Positions 12,771-26,560 of a DNA stretch of 64,000 nucleotides are shown piece by piece. The stretch lies in the NCBI RefSeq assembly GCF_037975245.1, contig NC_092571.1, positions 7,296,501-7,360,500 of the forward strand. Direction: 5' to 3'. The notes under the pieces are model-generated. The model was not told the DNA's origin. It did not search any database and saw only the letters and a list, made by a program, of their open reading frames with translations. Both the position numbers and the translations under genes were made by a program. Source of the DNA: Apostichopus japonicus (taxonomy: Eukaryota > Echinodermata > Holothuroidea > Aspidochirotida > Stichopodidae). Position 1 is the stretch's first letter; the number at the start of each line of letters is the position of its first letter.

Positions 12771-12778
12771 AATGTTAA

Positions 12779-15516
12779 GTTTAATTGTTTTCACTGAAAG
12801 TTTTCAAATCGAAGAGAAAATGTCCCATCATATTTTGTTAACACCTCACAGCACATAAGAACTTCACATAGGGCTTTTACTTCTTCATATCAAAAAGGCA
12901 AACCCTTTTACACAGTTCCCATTGAGCTTGGTCACTGACAAAAAGTTACTAGTTTTACAATTGAAAGTCAATCGGTGTTGCCCGAAAATAATGGCCACGC
13001 AAACAGGCATTTCGATGGCATTGTAAAAGAAAAGTGATACACATGCACTGAGAAATTTAATACTGTTTTTTAGTATACACCCTACAGTGACTGTGAATAA
13101 TATTGAAAGCCTCTAGGACAATACTTTTGATCATATCAATTATTCAGTCAATATTGTCAAGCTTTAAAACTTCATTTTTTCTTCAATTTCGCCAAGGTTC
13201 GTAGTACTTTTATCATATAAAAATAAACCATGGGCTATTGTGAATATTTGTAACATTGATGTTATAGTTGTGCAGGCTACCTACAGACTACAGAGCGAGC
13301 AGGCCTACTGGCAAACTGGCCTTTCAGTCTTAGAGCCTTGGCAGTATTGCTAGAACACCCTGCAACTCAAAAGTAACACAGGGAAAAACCTGGCTTCACA
13401 GCGAGCAAGGTTGATACGGTAAATATTCAGAAAGTTTACCAGAACGACACAACATGTGTAATTCATTATTCCATACGATGCACTGAAGATCTTTATTTTG
13501 GAAAAAAAAACGCTAATTAAAAGTCCAATCAATTCACCATGGGGTGGCTCAGCTAAATTAGTAGCCAAAGTTTGATACAGTCCAAGATGCACAAGTTTAG
13601 CACTTGAGAAAGACACAATGCATGTTTATTTCATACATTTCACATTGTATTAAAGGTTGAAAGCATGTACCAAAGGGGTTATATGTTGACGCACTTGGTG
13701 ACTTTATGACAATTTACATTAAGGCCTAGGCCGCCTAGCTTTATATAGGTACTTGTACCATACCACACTTAATGTACTGTACGTCTGCCTGAAAAGTCAT
13801 TTACAAAAATAGTCCTACGTTGACCTACAGTAATGGAGTGACTTATGTTTAGTCATCATTGTTGTTATGCTTGGATGTTGAAGAGGAAGAAATAAACTAC
13901 GTTGGGGTAAAGCAAGTGTTCACAGAGCCTGACAGAGAGAGCTGGCAGATGGGTTGGGAGCACTGTTGCATCTTCTAGCTCCAAATCTAAACATCATGGT
14001 GGCAAGAACTTAATGTGCTATGATAGCCATCAGCTACAGTATCCTACTGTAGGTGGGTAGGTTGTGTCAATTGAAAACTTCTATATCTATATAGATGCTG
14101 TAGCAGTAATGGAATGTGACAAATTTAGTGTGTAAGTTAGTGGAGCAATGAATTGTTGTACGCCGCCTTTTTAGGCAAAAGTGTGATTTTTCCCAGTTTG
14201 GCTGATAAACAGCAAATTATGGGCTAAGATGCTTAGTACATGTATGCTAAGCTGACATTCCACTTTCAGGAAAGACCTTCCATTATTTTATGAGTATTAA
14301 AGGGTATGAAGACTTGCGCACAAAGACACGTCTGATGCCCGTAACCTGACCTAGTTTCGAATGAGGTAAACAGAAGTGTTAGACACCAGGTTCCTTTTTC
14401 AGAGGTGGCACGCGGTTTGGGGCGAGTCTTCAATGCCTTTAAGGTAGAAATGTTGACATATAGACCTGTGATTGCAGGGATAGATTGTTGGGCTCCTTTT
14501 GTCACAATGAAAACTTTTTTATCCATGCTTAATTTATTGTGAATATTTGTGATGGCTTGGCGGCTACCAATGATAAACAAAGGCCTATTTGCATGGTCCT
14601 AATCAGCCATGTGCTTGACACTAATTTCACTAAGCAATGCACTGCATATATTTTGTTGTTTGGATAGCACTAAACTTGGGGTAAGTTTATTAAAAACATG
14701 AGATGTGGTTGTTCCAGTCTAGAAAACATAGGCCTAAGCCAGTAATAACTAATAAAAAGTAATATATATATATATATAGCAATTGTAGAATACCCCAAAA
14801 CTCACGCTTCTTGGGAACGACAATATATTGTTTATTATTGGGAATCCTTGTCATAATCTGTGAGATTCAAGAGTTGCTGCGTATGCTGTAATTAAGCACT
14901 AAACATTGTTAATGATAAGCTTACTACTTTCATCAATTATTGACTACGTATGAATAATACCTGTAGGTGAGTAGCCTAAACTAGCCTAGGCTCAATGAAA
15001 ACTAGGGTCTTGAGAGTCCCTAAACAAGCATTGAAAGTATTGTACATGCCAAGCTTGTTGGCCACTGACAAGCCTACGTGATGTGTCTATGATTTTTGTA
15101 CCTGAATTTTACTTGAATCCGACTAGTCCTGAACTGGGGCGGCGTGCACTACTCTTATTCAGATATTTTACCTATTTAAGTCGATGGGTGATCGATGTAC
15201 CGCAGATCTCGCTTCTATGGATACAGAACGGTATGTGAAAATAGGGGAAAAATAAACCAAGTGATTGCTAGGAAAACTAATCTATAGGTAACAGATCGCT
15301 GCAGCGAGCTGTTTCGTGGCTCAAATGTAATTTCACTAACTTCCGGGTATGTATTATGTATGTATGTATGTATATGTGATCTTCCCGCAAGCAGGAACTC
15401 GCGAAAGAAGCCATGGAGACTTGTAGACTCGCAAGCTGACCGAATTGTACAGCCCAGTCCATTACAAGCCGATGGCACGATTGGATTGTAGTAACAATGT
15501 TTTGGAAAATATATAT
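12779..15516. other. Intergenic sequence, no supported gene
   Basis: AT-rich DNA with a short TA run near 14766. A 104-codon minus frame at 14266-14580 has no recognisable domain and no clear splice context, so it is not called. No bounded transposon was found. Confidence 0.4.
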
Positions 15517-17450
15517 CAGGTGCGTATCCAGGGGGGGGCGTTGGGGGCGCGCGCCTCCCGGGTAAGGAAAAGAGGAGAGAAAAAAAGAGAAGAAAAAAGG
15601 GAAAAGGAGGGAAAAAAGAAAAGGAGGAGAGAAAGGAAGGGAAAAGAAAAAGAAGAAAGAGAGAAAAAGGAGAAAAGGAGGGAGTAGAAGATAGCCAAGA
15701 CCTCGGGAAGAGAAACGGAGGAACAGTCATAGTTAAAGCGCTGATCCCTATTATATACACAGGGTAGCCAGTGACAGATCAAGGATTACGGAGGGGGTGT
15801 GCGCCTCACCCTACCCCTTACACCGACAACTCCATTTTTGACGTTTCCATTTTTCCTCTCTCACTAATGTATCTATATAAATATTATATATGGTCTTTCA
15901 TAACGCGTGTGTAGGTATGGACGCCTTAAACAATTGTACAATTGTGCTATATGGAACCAACTGTGGTTGGTCTTGAACTCGACCGAGTCATCGGGGAACA
16001 TGACGCCTGTCGGGAAGGGGGCGACCGCCCCCCCCCGAGCAAATTTTCTTTATGACATTGCTAGTAAATTCAAAATAGACAATGCTTAGATGCAACTTAC
16101 AAGGCCTGGGACGTGTCATTTTCAGCGATCTGGGAGACATTTTCGGCCAAAAATTTTCTTGTACGCTTCGCGCCAACTCATGGTGGCGCTTCGCTTAGAT
16201 AGTTTGCCTACAGGCTTCGCCCCTCTCTTGGCCATAACTCGCTACACGCCTGTTCGAATTTGTAAAGCAAATAACAGATATAACATCATATCAGTGAGCA
16301 TTGAAATGCATGTTCCACGATGAACAGCCTCAAAAACTGTCTATGTGTGTAGTCAAAGGCGTAGGAGCCCAATTGGATTTGGGGCTGTAACGACTTGCCC
16401 GAAAAAAAGCCAAAATTTTTCGCGCGCGAAGCGCGCGTTCAACATATCGATGCCAATATCATATAAGCAGGCATCGGCCATTACATTGCATGGCATCGTG
16501 TACCTTACTGTCCGTGAAAGTTGCACAGTATACCGCCGGATGTTAATGTAAACAACCAAATGTCTTATGTAGATGGAGAAAAACCATACAGATCCATTTA
16601 TGTCAAAACTCTCTTTTACAGTAGTAATGTCGGCCAAGCTTAGAACTTTATTTTAATTACCAAGGAGATCATTTTTAAGCTATTCATTGCTATTTATTTT
16701 TTTGGGAAAAAATTTGGTTTCGGGGGGGGGGGGGGGGCTGCAGCCCCGCTTCCTACGGGACCTACGCCTATGTGTGTAGTGTTCGGTTTCGATATACCTG
16801 ATATCGGAAATATTTGCTATTTTTCATTTCCTTCAACCAAGTTTTATAATAGCCATTATAAGATGTTGCAATATTTCTACACCAATAAATTAACTCTGTC
16901 TGAATTTTCGAAAATTTCCTCACCAACATTCTTCATCATACTTTCCTCTACTCGAGCAATTTTGACCTGTCTATTAGGGGTTCAAGGTTTTTTTTCTATA
17001 TTAGTTGTCCATATATTGAATTTTGTGCAACATTATGGGTATGTTTTCAAGTGATTTTTATTCACGAGAAATCTCAATTTTAAATTCTCAACAAATAATG
17101 GGCTTAAAACCTTCAAAAGTGGGGCTTTCGGATATTGTGGGCCGTGACGTAGAATCACCTACAAAAGCAATGATCCATAGGACATGCAATCAGGTCGAAC
17201 ATGATGTGTAACTGGTGACAATCTCCAAAAAGGTTATGGATGGGAAAAAAAACTTTTGGGAAATACTTGGTTCTCAGGCAAAAGTGTTCATCTGGTTGGT
17301 CATTTTCAAGCCCGAGAAGTGCCATTTCCGGTGATCTGGGGGGCATCAAAACCAGAAATTTTCTAGTACGCTCCGCGCCAACCGATGGTGGCGCTCCGCT
17401 TAGATAGTAATTCGCGCCCCCTGGATTAGAAAATCCTGGATACGCGCCTG
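15517..17450. mobile_element. Composite terminal-inverted-repeat element, copy 1
   Basis: Begins CAGGTGCGTATCCAGG and ends CCTGGATACGCGCCTG, an almost perfect 16-bp inverted repeat. Possible 5-bp target duplication TATAT, though the right flank is a TA microsatellite, which weakens it. The interior matches 44914-47021 in opposite orientation over nearly its whole length, including a purine-rich tract (15555-15690) and recurring motifs like GCGCCACCATNGGTTGGCGC. No transposase. The family resembles hAT elements at its ends but shows a 5-bp rather than 8-bp duplication, so the superfamily is uncertain. Confidence 0.8.
16353..16771. mobile_element. Nested hAT-like element within the composite element
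   Basis: Imperfect ends around AAAGGCGTAGG and CCTACGCCTAT, flanked by an 8-bp direct repeat GTGTGTAG (16345-16352 and 16772-16779). A G run at 16723-16737 lies near its right end. Related sequence is present in the inverted copy at 45587-46245 with one end rearranged, so this insertion predates spread of the composite element. Confidence 0.6.
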
Positions 17451-17641
<191 letters not shown>

Positions 17642-17664
17642 GCGCAGTCTCAACGGAGTAGAAA

Positions 17665-18399
17665 TTGATCAAATATGCATACCTTATCAAAGAAAATGAC
17701 AATATCACTGTGCAGTCCGAATGTAAATATATTGAGGAGAAAGTGATATTGAAATGTATGCATAATATATCTGCACAGTATAATAACAGCAGATTAGCTT
17801 GTAATAAGAATGGCAGTGACAATGACTACTGTATCTCAACTCCAAATATTACTGTATACGAAGATTTACAAGTAACGGTAGAGCCTCAGACTGTAAATGT
17901 TATTGAAGGAAAAAACTTCAGTCTTACATGCAGTAGTTTTCCTCGAACACAAGCATTAATCGAATGGGATTCATCTGGAAGCCGAAATATCATTTCTAAT
18001 GCCAACTTGTCTCACTCATCTTATGGATATGAGTCGATAAATGCAAACCATTAGCTTTCAAATGAAACAAAATTGAAAGATCAATATTCGATCAAATGCA
18101 GAGTAATCGCAGGATCAAAGAATATAACTAAGATGGCCACCATTCACCGAACCATTGAAGAAGAATATTACAAAATAATATCCATTATTATACCATTTAT
18201 ACTCACTTTAGTGGTTATATTTGGAGTCATTTATGTTACTTTGCACAGTAAAAAGCTCACAGGTGTCGCAGAAAGATCAGAAATTGACGACATTGATGGA
18301 ATTGGTGGAAGAATTAACGTCAATGAGAAGATTGAGATGCAACTCTCAGAAAATGATTCTGACCTCGTACACAATACAGTGCACGAGACTCAGTCGTAG
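17665..18399 (+). pseudogene. Ig-superfamily type I membrane receptor, 5'-truncated, with in-frame TAG
   Basis: A single open stretch interrupted only by TAG at 18052-18054; both sides are in the same frame. The first part has a Cys-containing module and the start of an Ig domain (SLTC, then IEW); after the stop the frame gives YSIKC, the expected second Cys. A basic stretch follows, then a membrane span (IISIIIPFILTLVVIFGVIYV) and a roughly 45-residue acidic tail ending QS. Many NxS/T sites fit an extracellular domain. There is no signal peptide: the 5' end stops at the TA microsatellite beside a transposon. The TAG may come from CAG by C-to-T change. It could be a decayed gene, the last exon of a gene whose 5' part is elsewhere, or a polymorphic null. 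The specific receptor is not recognised. Confidence 0.65.
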
Positions 18400-18823
18400 A
18401 ACTTTTTGAAGGCAAACATGTTTTATAACACCAAAGTGAAAGGTATAAGATCGTGAATATTAGGAAACATATAAGTAACAAATGTTCGTTGATGTTGGCT
18501 AGTATAATATGCCTTTAGTTGTGTATTGTATTTGTCATTTTCAGTGTTTTTGTTGGATGGTTGAGCTGGTTTCGATTGACATACTTTGACAATAAGTGCA
18601 AAATTCATTGAATTGCATTTGAATTATTCCGATGGTGTTTGCAAAAGGAATACATCCAATCAGCAGCTGTATTACACTGAGATTTAATTTTAAAACTGAA
18701 AACAAAACAGAAGATCATAGAAATCGAACCACCGAAAGACAGTGTGATACACCAAAGTATATATAATGTCAGAACACCGTTGTCGATATTAACTTTTATG
18801 TAACATCTAGCTGATAGGACAGG

Positions 18824-20200
18824 CAGGGACGTCGCTAGAGGGGGGTGGATGGGGGGTGGGGGTGTCTCACCCCAAGCTTGGTAAAAATGACGATACTTGG
18901 AAAATTGGAGTGCGACAGTCGGACTATTCATATATTCCTGTGATTGTGAATGACCTAAAAATTAGTCATATTACCACGTTTTCCTTGCCACTTTGAGAAA
19001 TTGTGTCTCGCGATCCTTATACTCCACCATACAAAACTTCGAACGACTTCGAATACTCTCAAAAAACGCCTAATAGTACTACTGTACAACCAGTCAGCTT
19101 CAATTCGGTTTATTGATGTACTCATTTTGCTATAGGTTGGGTTGACCCTGATCGCTCGATTCAAGTAAGTTCAGGATATATATTGTCTCTACGGTTCATC
19201 ATTGCTTAATGCTGATCTACGGAAGCTTAAAAGTGCCATCAACATAGGAAAAATTTGCCCCATAAGAGTTGCCATTTTTTCAGTAAATTGTTTAGATAAC
19301 AAGATATGTTTTTTTCAAAAATCAGAAAAATTGGAATACTAAATTGCTTTAACTGAGCAATTAAACCAAAATGTTTAATTGACAACTTATCATATCTCGT
19401 CAATTGGACATATTTCTGCAAATGTTTAATTGTTCATTTCATTCCAAATGCTCAGTTGGAATAAAGTGAACAATTTAAAAAAAAAAATTACAGAAAATGT
19501 TGAATTGACGACATACCATAAGTTGTCAGTTAAACATTTTTCAGGATATTGTGCAATTGCTCAGATAGAATGAAGGGAACAATCGAACATTTTGCAGAAA
19601 AATGTTGAATTGATGAGATACGATAAGTTGTCAATTAAACATTTTGCAGAAAATATTTCAATTGCATAGATGGATTGGATTGAAGTGAACAATCGAACAT
19701 ATTTTTTATGTGAGTGATAAATAGCCTCGCTCTCCCGCCCCCCCCCCCCCACCCCAAAGAGGATAATGTAGAGCGCACTAGGAAAAAGCACTGTAATTTT
19801 TTGGTAATTCACTATGTCGTCGAAAATAATTTGTTGAAATAAAAGGTTTTTCCCTTTTAGACATTAACATAGCTTTTGTAGTTAGTAGTCTATGTAGCCT
19901 TCAAGCAGATAACTAATACTCAGTTCCTTACTTGCTTAGCCAGAGTGAGTAATAAGTTTGTGAAGTGAGTGCCAGTGGGTACAAATGTATCAAAAAAAGT
20001 TCGGAACAAATGTGCAGTCGCGGAGGATGGGTTGTCTGACTGACACTGACCGTATCGTTGACGAGTAGCGCGGAGAAGAGGGGGGGGGGGGGGGGGGGTA
20101 AAGGCAGGAGTCGGAATTTTCTGGCTTCAAAACCCATCCAGTTGGAATTTCAGCCACTACCTCCCCTCCCCCCAATCATGAGGACTAAGCTTCGTCCCTG
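18824..20200. mobile_element. Probable hAT-like element, 1.4 kb
   Basis: Starts CAGGGACGTCGCTAG and ends CTTCGTCCCTG. The flanks AGGACAGG (18816-18823) and AGGACATG (20201-20208) match at seven of eight positions, as expected for an aged 8-bp target duplication. G/C-rich runs lie near both ends. The interior includes an AT-rich foldback at 19330-19700. No transposase. Confidence 0.55.
19330..19700. repeat. AT-rich foldback and repeated TTTAATTG motifs
   Basis: The left part has ATGTTTAATTGACAACTTAT and CAATTGGACATATTTCTGCA; the right part carries near-complementary ATAAGTTGTCAATTAAACAT and matching TTTTGCAGAAA segments, partly repeated. The segment could fold into an imperfect hairpin. No coding signal. 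Confidence 0.6.
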
Positions 20201-20208
20201 AGGACATG

Positions 20209-21209
20209 CCTACCGTTACTGATCGGGGATACATCAGAGTATTCACATTATTCAAGAAATAAACGCTTCAAAGAACAGTAAAAAATCATTCCCCAAAAGA
20301 GGTAATGTTTCACGTCCTGATTCATTGTATACTACAAAAGTTAACTGTTTGTTTAAGATCTTCTTGACGGAATTATTCCCATGTGTTTTTGACGGACCAC
20401 AGTTGCTATATAACTTTGCACAGTATAAAGTGTATATACTACTTAGTACGCATCCCGCAACGACCGTTATATCGGTCCCTGTGTCGTTTTACTTTGAATA
20501 TTAGGAAATTAACAGTTCTAGTGACCGTTGCTGGTACTTCTTGAAATGGACACATCGGTTCGTGTTGCTATGTCACTTCGACGCAGGACAATGCACAAAC
20601 TATGGGGTCATAGCTCAAGTGATGCACGATTCTACCAAAGTTCAACTGTTTTAAGTACATATCCTTTTCTACGTGTAACCGTTTACAGACATATTACTAA
20701 AATATAACTGCTTATGACGGAAACATAGTCTTACTGATAATAACGAATAGACTACCCGAACCCTCAATTGTGTTCAAAGTCGAAAGTATAGTCATACATC
20801 GCCTATGACGGAATAAAAATATAGTGTCTTTGGGTGTGTATGTGTGTTTTGCTCATCAGGCCTACTAAGCCCAATGAAATGTATTACGTACTGAAAAGCA
20901 AAAATAAATCAAATATGAAATGTCAAAACTACGCAATTGTATTCGAAATTCACTCCCTACACTACACTCCTACAGCATGATCACATGCATTTGTATTTAC
21001 GATGTATGTGCTAACCTCATTCACAGACCAGAGACCGGTTCTCCATAGAGGCAATACCAGCAGTATAGGCTATTGCTTTAAACTACACGAGTCCTTTATC
21101 CACATGGACCTTCTTCCAATAAAAAGGTTGCATACGACAAAAATTGTACTAAAAAAATTTTCAGTTCATTTCCTTGATGTTAATCTGCTTATTAATGCGA
21201 TGGACACTT
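20209..21209. other. Intergenic sequence, nothing recognised
   Basis: No exon with convincing splice sites, no bounded mobile element and no RNA gene was seen. A short plus-strand frame near 21002 has no domain. Confidence 0.4.
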
Positions 21210-21599
21210 TCAAGTCAAATGTCGAAGAAACGAAATATACCTGTAACCCATAGTACTTCGATGGGATAAAACATGTGCGTTATTACAATGGCGTGTTTGA
21301 TGGTTGTGGATTAGTCTATTACTATAAATAAAATCTTGAAAAGCCTCGTGTAGCAATCCATTCCATGCTTTATATGCAAATGTTGCAAGCTGGACTCTTA
21401 TAATATCATTTAGTTTTAATAACTTTAATCTTTTGAATAATGGGCTAGAATGATCACGTGGTGCATCATGTGAAATATGGCGGAGAGTTCTCTTCCGGAG
21501 GACACATAGGTGATTAAGATTTGTAGAAAAGGTTCCTGACCAAATAGTCGTGCAATAAGTTAATTGGGGTAAAATCAGAGTTATGAGTCTTAAGCACAC
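21210..21599 (-). mobile_element. LINE fragment, reverse-transcriptase C-terminal region
   Basis: A 129-codon frame containing LTYCTTIWSG, LRKRTLRHISHDAPRD and SPLFKRLKLLKLNDI. These match the corresponding segments of the LINE at 25041-25298 and are typical of the region after the reverse transcriptase in CR1/L2-group elements. The endonuclease and polymerase parts are missing, so this is a dead fragment in the opposite orientation to the LINE at 23.1-25.8 kb. Confidence 0.8.
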
Positions 21600-23144
21600 C
21601 TACTGTACTGCAGTACCCCTCACCATGGACCATGTGTGGTCTATGTGTTAGTGTTAGTGATAGTGGTATATGTTATAGTATACCGTACAATGTGTCGTAT
21701 GTACACATTTATGTTTGGAGTGCATACCAATAGTAATAATGATGCTTACGATTAGACCGGGAGCCCAGAGGGTTTGGTTAGCTGGGAAGGTAACCAATTG
21801 CCTTGTACATCACAATGTTCACAGTGCATTCCTGTATATGAAACCAGACGACTGGTAAACCGGCTGTGGTGGGAGTGGCTGGGAGAGCAACTTTAAAGTC
21901 ACCTAAAAGCTAGACTAGATCAGCTTTCATTGACCTAGGTCAGCTCATGAGGTAACCAGTTGGACCCTACTGGAAAATGATAGGTATTACTTGATATGTA
22001 AGGGATGGGCATTCCCAGTAATTTATATTGGTGGGCCACCACTGCCAGAGTAACCCCCCCCCCCCCATTATTAACATAGGTGAGCTTATGGTGTAACCAA
22101 TTGAAAACTACTGGAAAAAAAGACAGGTAGGACCCCAGATTTAAGGAGAGTCATTTCCAGTCATTTTCACTGGTGGGGTACCCCTGTCCGTTGTCCCAAC
22201 ATCTCCAACCACTGTCTCACATTATATTATAGCTCACACCCCAAGACTCTCCGAAACACCCCAGATACAGTGTAACCACTTATAGGTGGCCTCAAATGAC
22301 TGAATACAACCTGTGTGGTTATTCAGGAAGTATGTTCTTGACAGTCAACGTTCATTTCATTCAACAGTTCTGAAGTGGTCCGTTCAAGTTACCGTAGCTT
22401 TACTAATGCCAAGGTGATTGTCTGATTGAAACATGTGGTCCATGTCAGTGGTACCAGCCTGTTTCCAGGGGTCAAGGAAAAATTTGTTAATCTGGTGAAT
22501 GATTCACTGTTTGTGACTTTTGTTGCCATACCAATTTCTTCGAGCATGGGGACATTTTTGGTGAAAAACCTTAAAACAAAAACGACCTATGACCTGAACT
22601 TCGTTTCTTTGAGAGGACTATATGTAAACTCTGATCATTGACTTTGACCTCTCGATAACCTCTGTGAATAAAAAATTCCATGCCATGAAAGAAAACAGTT
22701 ATGACTTTTTATAACCCTCTCCTATATTAGTATGTGTAATAACTATATATGTTGACCTATTATTAGGGGTAAACTTTAATTTATTCACTGTTTTTAGTAC
22801 AGCGTGGCTAGAATATTTGCATGCAGCATCCTTGATGACACTGTAGCATGATTCGCCAGTCTCGTGTTGGTGTCGATGGTCGGATTAACTGACTTTGTAA
22901 AGGTAAGGCATAGTTATATTACAATATTAAATAATTATAGAATATATTAGTTTAGACAGGCCTACATGCAAACTTTGTAGAAGGGAAATTTGCAATAGAT
23001 AAGTTTAGGTTCAGGCAAAGCAAGGCTAGGCTAGCATAACGCTTCAACCTAGGCTACAGCAGCGCAGAGCAGCTCACTGGAAGATATTTTTTTATACAAC
23101 ATATTTGTCACAAACTAACACAACGTCGTTGCAAATGTTACATA
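21600..23144. other. Intergenic sequence with a weak duplication
   Basis: Two diverged copies of a segment of about 140 bp (near 21940-22075 and 22080-22200) share GTAACCA-TTG and CTACTGGAAAA motifs and a C run or GGGGTACC end. No protein signal. Confidence 0.4.
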
Positions 23145-25798
23145 ATGGGTGATCTTAATATTAACTTATCAAATAATAAAAAAGCATCCTCTTGCTTTTA
23201 AACAATCTTTATTTGAATTTTTCCCCCCTACAATTACTAAATCAATTCGTGTTACCAGTACCTCATCAACATTAATTGATAACATTATTACAAATGATAA
23301 TACTGTACTTACAACAGGTATACTTGTAACTAATATAGCTGATCACTTTCCTATATTTCTTAAAGTAACGGGAACAACAAACAGATCAGACAACCCTATG
23401 TATATCCGTAACTATAGTAATAATAACATAATAACTTTTAATTCAGAGATTAAAGGTTAAACATGGGACAATGTTTTGAATAAAACTGATGCTAATACTG
23501 CATATAATGCATTCTATGACTGCATTAATCTAACTTATAATAATTGTTTTCCGAATTATTACATCAGTAAAACGAAAAGACGCAAGACGAGACATCCTTG
23601 TATCACGAATGATATCTGAACATCCATCAAAAGAAAGGACCTTCGTTTTAAACGCTATTAAAAGAATATTACAAAAAGTAACAAGTCTACGTACACAATA
23701 TATCGCAACAAACTAAATCATCTCATTAGATTATCTAAAAGGTTATATTTTAGTAATGTAAATAACACTTGGAAAACAATTAACAGTATTCTGCATAAAA
23801 ACCGTAAGCAATTGTCATATCCTGCTACTTTTAAATGAGATAATGTAGAGACTATAGCAATGAGGGTACAATTGCTAACAATTTTAATAATTAATTTGTA
23901 AATGTAAGTCCTACATTTGCCAGAAAAGTAAAAAAAAAAAAACAATTGCAAGGCAGAACATTTTATTTACAGTAACAATTCGAACAGTCATTCTATATTT
24001 ATTTACCCAGTAACTGAAGATGAAATTTAAAAAAAATAGTCAATTCAAGTCTAAAACCAAAAAAAAAAAAAAAAGCAGCAGGATATGATAACTTTAAACC
24101 TGATATTGTTAGGCAAGTTATACCTTTTATTGTTGAACCTCTGACGCACATCTGTAATATTTCATTCAATACTGGCATATTTCCAGAAAAACTAAAGATT
24201 GCCAAAATTATACTAATATTTTAGAAAGGAGACACTAGTGGCTATGATAATTACCGCCCTATATCTTTGCTACCATGTTTTTCTAAAATTATTGAACGCC
24301 TTATGTTTTATGGTATTTATAACTTTCTTAGCAGATACAATATTTTGTGTAAAGAACAGTATGGTTTTTGCCCTGACCATTCAACTGAACTTGCTTTGGC
24401 AGATGCTATTGACAAACTGTATACTGAAATTGACCATAGTAAAACATGTATTGGCGTCTTCCTTGATCTTTCAAAAGCTTTTGACACTATCGACCACAAC
24501 ATTTTATTGAATAAATTATCCTTCTATGGTATCAGAGGAACCACGCTTAGCTGGCTAGACAGCTATCTTCTAATAGATATCAATATACCTCATATAAGAT
24601 CTCAAAATCTGAACTTGCTAAAATCACTTGTTGGGGTACCACAAGGATCTATTTTGGGCCCCTTCTTATTCATTATATATGTCAATGATATTTGCCAAGT
24701 CTCTAAAATTTCAAACATTACATTATTTGCTGACGATACTATATATTTTTTTCCATTCTGATAATTTAGACACACTACAAAGTACTGCTTCTAATGAATG
24801 AATTAAATTCTATGATTGGTTCACTGCTAATCTATTAACTTTGAGAAAACTGATTATATTGCTTTCAACACTGATAGAAAATTTCATTGGGATAAAGACA
24901 TAAAAATGAGCAGTAAAATCATTAATCATGTAACTACTACGAAGATTTTAGGTGTTGATATTGACTATAATTTACCATGGCGCAACCACATATCATCGAT
25001 CTGTAACAAAGTCGCAAGAAATATTGGAATACTCTCTTAATTGAAGCATTTCTTCCCAGATAATATACTTAGAACGCTTTATCAAACTCGGATCCGACCA
25101 TATTTAACATACTGTACAATTATTTGGTCTGGGACACACAATGTGAATCTTGATCACCTTAGCAAATTCCAAAAAGGAGCTATTCGTCACATTACGCATT
25201 CCGCACCACGGGAAGACACTAGTCCGCTATTCAAGAAACTAAACTTGCTTAAACTCGATGATATCATCAAAATAAAGCTTGCGGCTTTTGCCTACTAATC
25301 ATGGAATGGTTACTGCCGGAAAATTTACACAGTTTTATTAATAGTAACAAAACTTTTTATCACTATCAAACGAGACATACTTATAATGCACATCGTAATT
25401 TTTACCGTACCACTATAGGAACCTATAGCTTTCGTAACCGTTTAATTAAAACATGGAATCCACTTTCAGATAATATAAAGACCAAAAAGTCGTTGAGTTT
25501 ATTTAAGAAGTATTTAAGAAAATACATCATCACAACATACTAATACGGTCTTTATGCTATATTTATATATATTAAGTAAGTACATGTATAGCTAAATTCT
25601 TTATGAACTAGGACATTGTTATCCTGTCTAGTTATACCCCGTATAAGTATATGTATCATTCTGCTCATTCAACTTGTATTATATTTTGTTCTTTACCAGG
25701 GAGTCTTCTATTCTGTTAAACCAATTCAGGCTTTATAGAAGACCTCCTTTCACATCGTATTTTTTTTATATAACATAAATAAATAAACAACAACAAAA
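23145..25798 (+). mobile_element. Decayed CR1/L2-group non-LTR retrotransposon
   Basis: A 5'-truncated LINE with many frameshifts and stops. It starts in the endonuclease at an MGDLNINL motif, then has STLIDNIITND and NIADHFPIF from the end of that domain (23149-23460). The reverse transcriptase (24267-24761) shows FLDLSKAFDTIDH (motif A), GVPQGSILGPFLF (motif B) and LFADDT (motif C). The C-terminal region follows at 25041-25543. The 3' untranslated part has an inverted pair around GGAGTCTTCT and AGAAGACCTCC and ends in A-rich AAATAAATAAACAAC. Frames change at least at 23460, 24761, 25040 and 25300, so it cannot make protein. Confidence 0.9.
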
Positions 25799-25927
25799 AA
25801 GGCAGGTTTGCTTTTATGCCAACTGTAACCGCATTCATCATGCCTTATTGATAAGCTAAGCAAACATATTTAAAGTAGTAACATCCCTAAATGCCTTTAA
25901 TATGTGTAAATACAGAATTTACAACCA

Positions 25928-26560
25928 TGCCTAAAAGCCAAACAGTATACAGCAGTTACCTTTTCAACCACTCTTTTTTGCATACAGGAACATCCATCTT
26001 GCACTTTTCATGGTCGGTAACATTGCATGAAACCTACATTTGTCTTGCAGTTTATATCATGAATTGAAGTATTGCAAATGTTATTTCAGTACTACATTAC
26101 AAGATTGTCGACAGATACACAGTGCACTCAGAACTTTAGTAAGATCTTGTAGCTGCTAGCCTACTTCATTGAGCGCAAAGTAATCGGGAGAGTAAACCAA
26201 TAGTCCTGAACACCAAAACGTAGTTGCATTGTAAGATCATCAGCTTGTTAAGTTGAGGTCTTACCTCACTTGGGCCTATAACTTAACTTTTGATGTAATA
26301 TAAGACCTAGGGTTACTGGCATAACAGTTAGAGTTTAAGGACTTAAGCTGTTCTGTATGGTCAAACATAGGCTAGCCTATATAACATGGATCTATGCTGA
26401 ACCTGTATGAAATTATGAATTTGAAAACTTCAATTTGGTGAAAAGTATAAACCTTTGGGAAGAGCAAGATGGCATATCTGTTGCTTAAAACATTCCACTA
26501 CTTTTGTCTCTCCTATCCAGTTAGTGTATTTATCAATGGATTGTTACAAACCAAAAAATA
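25928..26560. repeat. Interspersed repeat, arm 1 of a distant inverted pair
   Basis: About 600 bp matching the reverse complement of 42252-42812, for example ACATCCATCTT-CAC-TTCATGGTCGGTAACATT and CTCCTATCCAGTTAGTGTAT. The match is high with a few indels. No coding capacity; family unknown. Confidence 0.8.

Noticed and set aside
14266-14580. 104-codon minus frame
   Set aside because: No recognisable domain, signal or splice context; could be real but not supportable.
15215-15782. Ser/Phe/Leu-rich minus frames of 88-181 codons
   Set aside because: They run through the purine-rich tract of the composite transposon.
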